This document shows positions 26,396-35,508 of a stretch of DNA of 36,537 nt, one piece after another. The notes beneath the pieces are model-generated. The model did no database searches. It saw only the letters and a program-made list of their open reading frames with translations, and was not told where the DNA came from. Source of the DNA: Mizugakiibacter sediminis (GTDB lineage Bacteria > Pseudomonadota > Gammaproteobacteria > Xanthomonadales > Rhodanobacteraceae); assembly GCF_000953855.2 (NCBI RefSeq), contig NZ_DF970144.1, positions 23,862 to 60,398 of the forward strand. The letters are read 5' to 3'. The position numbers and the translations under genes were made by a program. Numbering within the stretch: the first letter of the stretch is position 1; each line of letters opens with the position of its first letter.

Positions 26396-27705
26396 GCCTG
26401 GCCTCCCGGGCCCAGCCGATCGGAGCGGCCTCGTGCCCCCAACCCATGCTGGTGCCAGCCGAGTATCGCCACGGTGGCCAGCCCGGCGACCATCGCCGCC
26501 TGTACCACGTAAGTGGCGAGTACCGCACCACGCCACCCAATCATTGACACCAGGATGATGCCCAAAATCAAGCTGGCCGCGGCCCCGAGCATTTCCACCA
26601 TGCCGACCAGCTTCTCGTGTCCGGATGTCGCCGCGACGCCGCGGGCGACCATCCATGCCGCCGAAGTCAGGGGCAAGATGCACAACCACCGTGCAATGGT
26701 TGGAAGCCCCGTGTACTGGCTACCGAACAGGACCGGAAGGACTGGTGCCGCCACATAGACAGCGAGCGCGGCGATAATCGCCAAGCAGGTCACGGCCATC
26801 CACCGGCGCCAGAGCCGCCGAAGTGAGCCAATCGCACTGGCTCGGCCCTGCACGAACAGATACCGCATCGTCCATTCGAGCATGCCGTTGATCGGCAGCA
26901 ACGCGACATCGATCAGACGATAGGCAAGCGAATACTCTCCTGCGGCCTGCAGCGACTGTATGCGTCCGATGATCGCCTTGTCCGCGTCTGCGTGGATGCG
27001 GGCCGAGGCCGACGCCATGGCGAAGCCGATGCCGCTGAACATTTCGGACCGCGCAGCATCCGGATGACCGCAGCCATCCGGAGGTTGCGGTGAAACGACC
27101 AGAAACACGACCACGAGTGATGCCGAGCCCACTACGGCGGAAATGATGCCCCACGAAAACAGCGTCATCCCGGCACCGGCAACAACCACGGCAGCCACCA
27201 ACAGCCCACGGCATAGCGGAAGAGCGGACATCGCGGCGGCCATCGCGGCATGCTTGCCGCGCCCTTGGTATGAGCGGACCAGCAGGTCGACACAAGACAT
27301 TGCCACGGCTTCTCCACACACCAGCAAGCCCAACGTGAAGACATTGACATGGCCGCGGACCACAAACCACGCGACGGCCAGCGAGATCAGCACGATCGGC
27401 GGGAGAGTCCTGAGGACATTCGCGCGATTACGCACAAAGCTCTGCGCCCAACACGCAGGATCGATAGCCGTTTCCTTCAGATGCACCACGGACGCCCCCA
27501 ACCCAGCCAGCACCGCGAATAAACCGGTGACGCTGGCTACGGAAATGTAGGCACCGTAATCCGCTCCACCAAGCATCCGCGCCAGCAGGATTGTCAGCAC
27601 CGCCTGAAACACCGCTCTCAGCACGAGGCCGCTGGTCACAAGCATGTAGCCGGCTGGCAATCGCGGCAGCATGGCCCGGCGCCCAAGTCTTCCGTCGATG
27701 GTCAC
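26392..27705 (-). CDS. Wzx-like oligosaccharide flippase (MOP superfamily)
   Basis: The 437-residue product has about 12 transmembrane segments and the polysaccharide-synthesis flippase pattern: GLVLRAVFQAVLTILLARMLGGADYGAYISVASV near residues 26-59, MFSGIGFAMASASARIHADADKAIIGRI mid-protein, AGEYSLAYRLIDVALLPI, and FGSQYTGLPTIARWLCILPL. Such proteins move undecaprenyl-diphosphate-linked glycans to the periplasm. The start is GTG, overlapping the stop of the upstream GT4 as GTGA. Presence of a flippase among the GT4s argues for a lipid-linked oligosaccharide, in addition to the single-sugar donor predicted for the GT2. Confidence 0.88.
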   Translation of the reverse strand: MTIDGRLGRRAMLPRLPAGYMLVTSGLVLRAVFQAVLTILLARMLGGADYGAYISVASVTGLFAVLAGLGASVVHLKETAIDPACWAQSFVRNRANVLRTLPPIVLISLAVAWFVVRGHVNVFTLGLLVCGEAVAMSCVDLLVRSYQGRGKHAAMAAAMSALPLCRGLLVAAVVVAGAGMTLFSWGIISAVVGSASLVVVFLVVSPQPPDGCGHPDAARSEMFSGIGFAMASASARIHADADKAIIGRIQSLQAAGEYSLAYRLIDVALLPINGMLEWTMRYLFVQGRASAIGSLRRLWRRWMAVTCLAIIAALAVYVAAPVLPVLFGSQYTGLPTIARWLCILPLTSAAWMVARGVAATSGHEKLVGMVEMLGAAASLILGIILVSMIGWRGAVLATYVVQAAMVAGLATVAILGWHQHGLGARGRSDRLGPGGQA

Positions 27706-28919
27706 GAAGGGACCCTCGCCACCCTTTTAAGCAGATCGCCGTACTTCTCCGCCACGGCGTCCCAGGAAAACCGGGCCAGCGCGGCCTCCCTGCCCGTATC
27801 AGCCATGATGCGGGCCCGCGGCTCGTCGTCCAACAAAGCCACGATGGCTCCCGCCAGCGCCCTTGTATCGCCGGCAGAGACACGCCAGCCGCCCCCCTCC
27901 ACCAAGACGTCCCCCACCGCTGGAACATCGCCCACAATCACCGGCGCTCCGCAACCCAGCGCCTCGACGACAACCAAGCCCAATCCCTCTTGGTCCCCCC
28001 CTTCCGCCTCGACGAATGGTGCGACGAAAAGCGCAGCCTCTCTATACAAGCGAGGTAGCGCATCTTGCGGAACGGGACCCAGGAAATCGACGTGCGTCGA
28101 CAAACCCAGCGCCTGCACGCGATCCCTCAATGCGGGAAGCTCCGGACCAAACCCCGCAACAACAAGCCTGGCCCGTGGTCGCGCAAGAACGACCGCCGCC
28201 ATCGCATCGATGAGATGGCGCACTCCTTTCTTTGCCACGGGCCTGCCGACGAACAGTATCCGGTCTCGCGATCGAGGCGTCATCGCATCAGGAGTGAATC
28301 GTCCGACCAGATCCACCCCCATAGGTACGACGGCGATGCGTTCCTGACTCACACCAAGTCGGGCGACTTCGGCGCACATCACGCTACTGACGACGGTGAC
28401 CGCGGCCGCACGACGGACCGCGTACCGTTTCAACACATTGAATGGCCAACCTCTCAGCGTGAAGAGGTCAGCGCCGTGTGAGGTCACGACAACGGGTGGC
28501 AATGTCCCGTCTAGGGCACTGAGTAGTGCAATCGCCAAGCCCTGCGGCACAATCCAATGGGCATGGATGATATCGGGCCGAAAGTCTCGTACCAGACGGC
28601 GCACCGACCACATCATCGATGCGATAAACCCCGGGACCAGCAGCCACTTCCACGGGGATTTGCGCAGATGGCTGGTGATTCCGCCCCCATAGACGAGAGA
28701 CTCGAGGCGCCGGGGCGCGTACCGGTAACGAACGATGCGCACGCCGTCCCGGAACTCGCAGGCTTGCGCCCCAGGACAACTCGATGTCAGCACAACGACT
28801 TCGAAGCGCCGGACGAGGCGACGTGCGAGTTCATGCACGAATCCAGGCTCGTGATCGTCGGCCCAGCGCGGGTATGTCGACGCAAGAACGAGCAAACGAG
28901 GACGACGCTCAGCCCCCAT
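27702..28919 (-). CDS. Glycosyltransferase family 4 protein
   Basis: The 405-residue GT-B enzyme opens with RLLVLASTYPRWADDHEPGFVHELARRL, a pattern of GT4 enzymes in exopolysaccharide and O-antigen loci. IIHAHWIVPQGLAIAL, VVTSHGADLFTLRG and VVPMGVDLVGRF follow. The donor domain has ILFVGRPVAKKGVRHLIDAM and EGLGLVVVEALGCGAPVIVGDVPA. Specificity is not readable. The ATG at 28919 has GGTGGA about five bases upstream, and an 18-base gap separates it from the small ORF at 28938. Its stop overlaps the flippase GTG. Confidence 0.9.
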   Translation of the reverse strand: MGAERRPRLLVLASTYPRWADDHEPGFVHELARRLVRRFEVVVLTSSCPGAQACEFRDGVRIVRYRYAPRRLESLVYGGGITSHLRKSPWKWLLVPGFIASMMWSVRRLVRDFRPDIIHAHWIVPQGLAIALLSALDGTLPPVVVTSHGADLFTLRGWPFNVLKRYAVRRAAAVTVVSSVMCAEVARLGVSQERIAVVPMGVDLVGRFTPDAMTPRSRDRILFVGRPVAKKGVRHLIDAMAAVVLARPRARLVVAGFGPELPALRDRVQALGLSTHVDFLGPVPQDALPRLYREAALFVAPFVEAEGGDQEGLGLVVVEALGCGAPVIVGDVPAVGDVLVEGGGWRVSAGDTRALAGAIVALLDDEPRARIMADTGREAALARFSWDAVAEKYGDLLKRVARVPS

Positions 28920-28937
28920 GTCGGTCCACCATGCCAG

Positions 28938-29096
28938 TCATACCGAGCCCTCGACGAAAAGCTCCCACGCCCAATCCAGGCAACGCGGACGCTTCATGGC
29001 CCCGGCTCCAGTCGCAACGCCTCCTTTCCCACGAAACCCGATCTGCTTTACCGGCGAGGACCGGGGACGTAGTCGCATCACCAACCGCTCAATCAT
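28938..29096 (-). CDS. Small hypothetical protein (52 residues) between GT2 and GT4
   Basis: The ATG overlaps the GT2 stop by eight bases (ATGATTGA), and the stop lies 18 bases before the GT4 start, so it fills the only sizeable hole in the minus-strand glycan operon. The sequence starts MIERLVMRLRPRSSPVKQIG and ends CLDWAWELFVEGSV. It is Arg/Lys-rich in the first 38 residues, with a Trp-containing acidic C-terminus, no signal peptide and no clear membrane segment. I recognise no family. It may be a real coupled small protein, a decayed gene remnant, or a translational bridge that carries ribosomes to the GT4. Confidence 0.35.
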   Translation of the reverse strand: MIERLVMRLRPRSSPVKQIGFRGKGGVATGAGAMKRPRCLDWAWELFVEGSV

Positions 29097-29988
29097 GATG
29101 CTTGTACGTCAGCGCGGTGATTTGCTCCGACACGAGGCCGATCAGGAACACGATCACCGAAGCGCTCCACAGCATCGCGGTCATGTTAGTGAGGCGGTGC
29201 TGCGTCGTGTACGTGTAGATGTAATAGCCGAGGCCGGTCAGGAAGAACACCGCGCTCGCCGGCACGAACAGCTTCAGCGGCGAGTACAGGGTGGCGATCT
29301 TGAAGATGATCAGCAGGAAGCGCACGCCGTCGCGCAGGGGACGGATGTGGCTGCGGCCGATGCGCTGGACGACGCGGATCGGTTCGTAGGCGACGGCGTA
29401 GGCGCTGCGGAAAAACGCCATGGTGATGGTGGTCGGATAGGAGAATCCGTTCGGCAGCAGGTGCAGGAATTCGCGGAACTTGTCGGCGCGCACGGCGCGG
29501 AAGCCGGAGGTGAGGTCGGCGACGCGCGCGCCGGTCATGCGGCTGGCCAGCCAGTTGTACAGGGTGTTGGCGAGACCGCGGCCGACGCCCGCCTGGCCGT
29601 CCCAGTCGCGCGCGCCGACCACCATGTCGTAGCCGTCGTCGAGCCGCGCCAGCAGGCGCGCGATGTCGGCGGGGTCGTGCTGGCCGTCGGCGTCCATGAA
29701 CACCAGCACGTCGCCCTTGGCGGCGCGCGCGCCGCGCTTGATCGCGGCGCCGTTGCCCATCGAGTACGGCGAGGACAGGCAGTGCACGCCGTGCTGCGCG
29801 CACAGCGCCGGCGTCTCGTCGGTGGAGCCGTCGTCGACGACGATGATCTCGGCATCCGGCTGCGCCTCGCGCAGGCGCGGCAGCAGGCCGGCCAGCGCCG
29901 GCGCCTCGTTCTTGGAAGGCAGGACGATGCTCAGCAAGGTTTCGATTCCCCGGGCGACCTCCGCATGATAACGCGAAGCGGCGGCCAT
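29089..29988 (-). CDS. Polyprenol-phosphate sugar synthase-like glycosyltransferase family 2
   Basis: The protein has a GT2 (GT-A) domain of the dolichol/undecaprenyl-phosphate hexose synthase type: LLSIVLPSKNEAPAL, IIVVDDGSTDETPAL, NGAAIKRGARAAKGDVLVFMDADGQHDP (the DxD-type metal site) and GFRAVRADKFREFLHLLPNGFSYPTTITMA. Two C-terminal transmembrane segments follow (about the last 75 residues). Such enzymes charge a polyprenyl phosphate with one sugar, the donor used by GT-C transferases. The start is uncertain: ATG at 29988 lacks a ribosome site, whereas a TTG at 29937 has GGGGA at nine bases and gives the usual LLSIVLPSKNE start. The GC content is like that of the core genes, unlike the GT4s downstream. 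Confidence 0.85.
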   Translation of the reverse strand: MAAASRYHAEVARGIETLLSIVLPSKNEAPALAGLLPRLREAQPDAEIIVVDDGSTDETPALCAQHGVHCLSSPYSMGNGAAIKRGARAAKGDVLVFMDADGQHDPADIARLLARLDDGYDMVVGARDWDGQAGVGRGLANTLYNWLASRMTGARVADLTSGFRAVRADKFREFLHLLPNGFSYPTTITMAFFRSAYAVAYEPIRVVQRIGRSHIRPLRDGVRFLLIIFKIATLYSPLKLFVPASAVFFLTGLGYYIYTYTTQHRLTNMTAMLWSASVIVFLIGLVSEQITALTYKHHD

Positions 29989-30104
29989 CCCGGCGTGATG
30001 CTGCGCATGCAATGCGCGCACGCCTCGCGCCGGAGCGTCCGTCGCCGCGGCCCGGACGTCCGGGTCGCCGCGGACGTCTGCTGATCACAACAGCCGCGCG
30101 GATC

Positions 30105-30128
30105 GCGAGCACGCTCGCTCCCGCGGGC
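30105..30128. repeat. REP-like palindrome relic between GT2 and the aminotransferase
   Basis: GCGAG-CACG-CTCGC forms a 5-bp hairpin and runs into CGCTCCCGCGGGC (30116-30128). The same 13 bases recur at 36222-36234 next to another palindrome. It lies in the 202-base divergent gap 29989-30190, where I see no convincing promoter boxes. Confidence 0.4.
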
Positions 30129-30190
30129 TGCGCTTGCGGCCGCGGGCGCGCTGGGATGCAATAGCCGCTTTGCGGCGCGGACCGTCACGC

Positions 30191-31399
30191 ATGGGCGAGA
30201 CCCCAACCACGGAACCCTTCCTCGTCTTCGGCGCGCCCGACATCGGCGAGGCGGAGATCGCCGAAGTGGAAGCCTGCCTGCGCTCGGGCTGGCTGGGCAC
30301 CGGCCCGCGCGTCGCCCGCTTCGAGCGCGAATTCGCCGCCTACAAGGGCGTGGCTCCGGCGCAGGTGGTGGCGGTCAACTCCTGCACCGCGGCCCTGCAC
30401 GTGGCCATGGTCGCCGCCGGGCTGGAACCCGGCGCCGAAGTGATCACCACGCCGCTGACCTTCTGCGCCACCGTCAACGCGATCATCCACGCCGGCCTGA
30501 CGCCGGTGCTGGCCGACGTCGATCCGCTGACGCAGAACCTCGACCCCGCGGCGGTCGAGGCCGCGATCACGCCGCGCACGCGCGCGCTGCTGCCGGTGCA
30601 CTTCGCCGGCCGGCCGTGCGACATGGACCGCCTGATGGCGATCGCGGCCAAGCACGGCCTGGTGGTGATCGAGGACTGCGCGCACGCGATCGAGACGGAA
30701 TACCGCGGCCGCAAGGCCGGCACCTTCGGCGACTTCGGCTGCTTCAGCTTCTACGTCACCAAGAACGTGGTCACCGGCGAGGGCGGCATGATCCTCGGCC
30801 GCGACGAGGCGCACATCGCGCGCGCCAAGGTGCTGGCCCTGCACGGCATGAGCAAGGACGCCTGGCACCGCTTCGGCGACCAGGGCTACAAGCACTATCA
30901 GGTGGTCGAGGCCGGCTTCAAGTACAACATGATGGACCTGCAGGCGGCGATCGGCATCCACCAGCTGGCGCGCGTCGAGGCGGCCTGGCGGCGGCGCGCG
31001 GCGCTGTGGGCGCGCTATCTGGACGCCTTCGCCGACCTGCCGATCGGGCTGCCGGCCGCCGCCGAGCCGGACACCCGCCACGCCTACCACCTGTTCACGA
31101 TCATGGTGGACGAGGCGCGCAGCGGCCTCGCCCGCGACGCCTTCCTCGAGGCGATGAACGCGGCGCGCATCGGCACCGGCGTGCACTATCTCGCCGTGCC
31201 GGAACACCCCTACTACCAGCAGCGCTTCGGCTGGCGGCCGGCGCAGTGGCCGAACGCCATGCGCCTCGGCCGCAGCACGGCCAGCCTGCCGCTGTCGCCG
31301 GCGCTCGACGAGGGGCAGGTCGAGCGCGTGATCGGCGCGGTTCGCCGCCTGCTGGGCGGATCGGGCGCCGGCGGACGGCCTCTCCCCGGTCGCGGCTGA
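30191..31399 (+). CDS. DegT/DnrJ/EryC1/StrS (ArnB-like) sugar aminotransferase
   Basis: The 402-residue PLP enzyme converts a 4-keto (or 3-keto) nucleotide sugar to the amino sugar, usually with glutamate as donor. Conserved parts are RSGWLGTGPRVARFEREFA near residues 31-49, VNSCTAALHVAM, VITTPLTFCATVNAI, VIEDCAHAIETEYRGRKAG (Asp162) and the PLP lysine Lys191 in FYVTKNVVTGEGGM, followed by YKYNMMDLQAAIG-like text and GTGVHYLAVPEHPYYQ. It resembles ArnB most but has no arn neighbours. RmlB in this window makes a 4-keto-6-deoxy sugar that would be a logical substrate; this is inference. The stop codon lies inside a REP-like hairpin. Confidence 0.88.
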   Translation: MGETPTTEPFLVFGAPDIGEAEIAEVEACLRSGWLGTGPRVARFEREFAAYKGVAPAQVVAVNSCTAALHVAMVAAGLEPGAEVITTPLTFCATVNAIIHAGLTPVLADVDPLTQNLDPAAVEAAITPRTRALLPVHFAGRPCDMDRLMAIAAKHGLVVIEDCAHAIETEYRGRKAGTFGDFGCFSFYVTKNVVTGEGGMILGRDEAHIARAKVLALHGMSKDAWHRFGDQGYKHYQVVEAGFKYNMMDLQAAIGIHQLARVEAAWRRRAALWARYLDAFADLPIGLPAAAEPDTRHAYHLFTIMVDEARSGLARDAFLEAMNAARIGTGVHYLAVPEHPYYQQRFGWRPAQWPNAMRLGRSTASLPLSPALDEGQVERVIGAVRRLLGGSGAGGRPLPGRG

Positions 31400-31406
31400 A
31401 GCCGCC
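31388..31406. repeat. REP-like palindrome spanning the aminotransferase stop codon
   Basis: GGTCGCGGCTGAAGCCGC contains GCGGCT-GA-AGCCGC (31392-31405), identical in core to an abundant dispersed palindrome of pseudomonads and xanthomonads. The TGA stop (31397-31399) is in its middle, so the final residues PLPGRG of the enzyme may be contributed by the repeat. Confidence 0.6.
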
Positions 31407-31502
31407 CCCGAGGCCCTGCCGCCGTTCTCGCAGGAGAGCCCAAACGTGACCGGGTTCGCTTCCCGCAGCCCGGGCAAACGGCGAAGCTTCGTGAACAGGG
31501 CG

Positions 31503-31529
31503 GGCGGTCCGCCACCGCCGCGCTTTTTT
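31503..31529 (+). terminator. Candidate terminator upstream of pilB
   Basis: GGCGGT, loop CCGCC and ACCGCC form a 6-bp stem, followed after four bases by TTTTTT (31524-31529). It lies 104 bases after the aminotransferase stop and 44 before pilB, so it would separate the glycan gene from the pilus operon. The stem is short and the T run is offset, which keeps confidence moderate. Confidence 0.45.
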
Positions 31530-31572
31530 GCGGTACATTGGCCGCGGATTCGGGGGCTTACAGAACATTCCT

Positions 31573-33309
<1,737 letters not shown>

Positions 33310-33353
33310 CCGTGCGCACGCCCCACGTTCCGACATCGAGCAGGTTCTGAACC

Positions 33354-34622
33354 ATGGCCACAGCCACCGCAGCCGCCAAGAACGTCCGCGACATCGGCAC
33401 CGCTCGCGCGCAGATCAGCCAACTGACCATGTACGAATGGGTCGCGCTGGACAAGCGCGGCACCAAGATGAAGGGCGAGATGCAGGCGAAGAACGCCAAT
33501 CTCGTCAAGGCCGAACTGCGCCGCCAGGGCATGAACCCGCAGACGGTGCGCGAGAAGTCGAAGCCGCTGTTCGGCGCCGCGGGCAGCCGCATCAAGCCGC
33601 GCGACATCGCCATCTTCAGCCGCCAGATCGCCACCATGATGGCGTCCGGCGTGCCGATGGTGCAGGCCTTCGACATCATCACCGGCGGTCAGCGCAACCC
33701 GCGCATGAAGAACATGCTGACCGACATCAAGACCTCGATCGAGGGCGGCTCGACCCTGCACGAGGCGCTCGGCCGCCATCCGGTGCAGTTCGACGAACTG
33801 TTCCGCAACCTGGTCAAGGCGGGCGAATCGGCGGGCGTGCTGGACACCGTGCTCGACACCGTCGCCACCTACAAGGAACGCATCGAGGCGATCAAGTCGA
33901 AGATCAAGAAGGCGCTGTTCTACCCGACGATGGTGCTGGGCGTCGCCATCCTGGTCAGCATGATCCTGCTGATCTTCGTGGTGCCGGTGTTCACCCAGGT
34001 GTTCAAGGACGCCGGCGCCGACCTGCCCGCGTTCACCAAGATGATCGTCGCCGCCTCCGACTTCGTGAAGGACAACGTGTTCTTCATGGTGGTGGTGCTG
34101 GTCGGCGGCATCGTCGCCACGGTGATGGCGTACAAGCGCTCGGAGAAGTTCGCCCACTTCATCGACCGCATGTCGCTGCGCATCCCGGTGATCGGCAACA
34201 TCCTGCGCCAATCGGCGATCGCGCGCTTCGCGCGCACGCTGGGCGTCACCTTCCGCGCCGGCGTGCCGCTGGTGGAGGCGCTGGACGCGGTGGCCGGCGC
34301 CACCGGCAGCGTCACCTACGGCGAGGCGATCAAGCGCATCCGCGAGGACGTCGCCGTCGGCCACCAGCTGCAGCTGGCGATGCGCCAGACCGGCCTGTTC
34401 CCCAACATGGTCGTGCAGATGACCGCGATCGGCGAGGAATCCGGCGCGCTCGACAAGATGCTGTTCAAGGTCGCCGAGTTCTACGAGGAAGAGGTCAACA
34501 ACGCGGTCGACACGCTGAGCACGCTGCTGGAGCCGCTGATCATGGTGGTGATCGGCGTGCTGGTCGGCGGCATGGTCGTCGGCCTGTACCTGCCGATCTT
34601 CAAGCTGGCCGCCACGGTGTAA
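33354..34622 (+). CDS. pilC: Type IV pilus inner-membrane platform protein PilC
   Basis: PilC is the inner-membrane platform that transmits PilB and PilT rotation to pilin subunits. The 422-residue product has two T2SSF (GspF) domains: the first around FSRQIATMMASGVPMVQAFDII and LVKAGESAGVLDTVL (about residues 87-165), the second around FARTLGVTFRAGVPLVEALDAV and MTAIGEESGALDKML (about 287-370). Three transmembrane segments are visible, near 195-217, 238-258 and 392-414. Length is typical. It starts 44 bases after pilB and ends 10 bases before pilD, so the genes form one operon. Confidence 0.96.
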   Translation: MATATAAAKNVRDIGTARAQISQLTMYEWVALDKRGTKMKGEMQAKNANLVKAELRRQGMNPQTVREKSKPLFGAAGSRIKPRDIAIFSRQIATMMASGVPMVQAFDIITGGQRNPRMKNMLTDIKTSIEGGSTLHEALGRHPVQFDELFRNLVKAGESAGVLDTVLDTVATYKERIEAIKSKIKKALFYPTMVLGVAILVSMILLIFVVPVFTQVFKDAGADLPAFTKMIVAASDFVKDNVFFMVVVLVGGIVATVMAYKRSEKFAHFIDRMSLRIPVIGNILRQSAIARFARTLGVTFRAGVPLVEALDAVAGATGSVTYGEAIKRIREDVAVGHQLQLAMRQTGLFPNMVVQMTAIGEESGALDKMLFKVAEFYEEEVNNAVDTLSTLLEPLIMVVIGVLVGGMVVGLYLPIFKLAATV

Positions 34623-34632
34623 GCTGCGCGGC

Positions 34633-35508
34633 ATGCCCGCCCCGACCCTGTTCTCTCCTGCGGCGGCCACGGCCGCCGCAGCCGTTCTGGGGCTGCTGGT
34701 CGGCAGCTTCCTCAACGTGGTGATCCTGCGCCTGCCGGCGCGCCTGGCGCACGGCTGGCGCCGCGATGCGCGCGAGCTGCTGGAGCTGCCCGCCGCCGGC
34801 GAGGACGCCGACCCCGCGCCGCCCGACCTGGTGCGCACCGCCTCGCACTGCCCGCACTGCAGGCACCGCCTGGCGCCGTGGGACAACGTGCCGCTGCTCG
34901 GCTGGCTGCTGCTGCGCGGGCGCTGCCGCTACTGCAAGGCGCCGATCTCGCCGCAGTATCCGCTGGTCGAACTCGCCACCGCGGTGCTGAGCGCGCTGGC
35001 CGTGTGGAAATTCGGCGCCACCGCGCAGGGCGCGGCGGCGCTGGCGTTCACCTGGGCGCTGATCGCGCTGGCCGGCATCGACGTGCGCACGCAGCTGCTG
35101 CCCGACCAGATCACCCTGCCGCTGCTGTGGCTGGGCCTGCTGCTGGCGCTGGCGCCGGTTTACGTGCGGCCGGCGGCGGCGATCCTCGGCGCGGCGATCG
35201 GCTACCTGAGCCTGTGGAGCGTGTACTGGATCTTCAAGCTGCTCACCGGCAAGGAAGGCATGGGCTACGGCGACTTCAAGCTGCTCGGCGCGCTGGGCGC
35301 GTGGATGGGGCCGGGCGCGCTGCTGCCGGTGATCCTGCTGTCCTCGCTGATCGGCGCCGCGGTCGGCCTCGCCGTGCTGAAGCTGCGCGGCCAGGATCGT
35401 TCGGTGCCGATTCCGTTCGGCCCGTTCCTCGCCGCGGCCGGCTGGGTGTGGTTCGTCGCCGGCGACGCCCTGCTCGGCGCCTATCTGCGGCTGGTCGGAC
35501 TGCGATGA
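34633..35508 (+). CDS. pilD: Prepilin peptidase / N-methyltransferase PilD
   Basis: PilD is the bifunctional inner-membrane aspartyl protease that cuts prepilin leaders and methylates the new N-terminal Phe. The 291 residues contain the cytoplasmic tetracysteine zinc site (Cys73/Cys76 in CPHC and Cys98/Cys101 in CRYC), the methylase-domain start GSFLNVVILRLP, and both catalytic aspartates, Asp150 in GIDVRTQLLPD and Asp214 in GYGDFKLLGALGAWMG. Eight hydrophobic segments fit the family. Its substrates in the window are the two pilins at 17922 and 18692. It overlaps coaE by four bases (ATGA). Confidence 0.96.
   Translation: MPAPTLFSPAAATAAAAVLGLLVGSFLNVVILRLPARLAHGWRRDARELLELPAAGEDADPAPPDLVRTASHCPHCRHRLAPWDNVPLLGWLLLRGRCRYCKAPISPQYPLVELATAVLSALAVWKFGATAQGAAALAFTWALIALAGIDVRTQLLPDQITLPLLWLGLLLALAPVYVRPAAAILGAAIGYLSLWSVYWIFKLLTGKEGMGYGDFKLLGALGAWMGPGALLPVILLSSLIGAAVGLAVLKLRGQDRSVPIPFGPFLAAAGWVWFVAGDALLGAYLRLVGLR

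Noticed and set aside
29089-31399. Lipid A Ara4N module (ArnB plus ArnC)
   Set aside because: The GT2 resembles polyprenol-phosphate hexose synthases rather than ArnC, the two genes are divergent, and no arnA, arnD or arnT is present.
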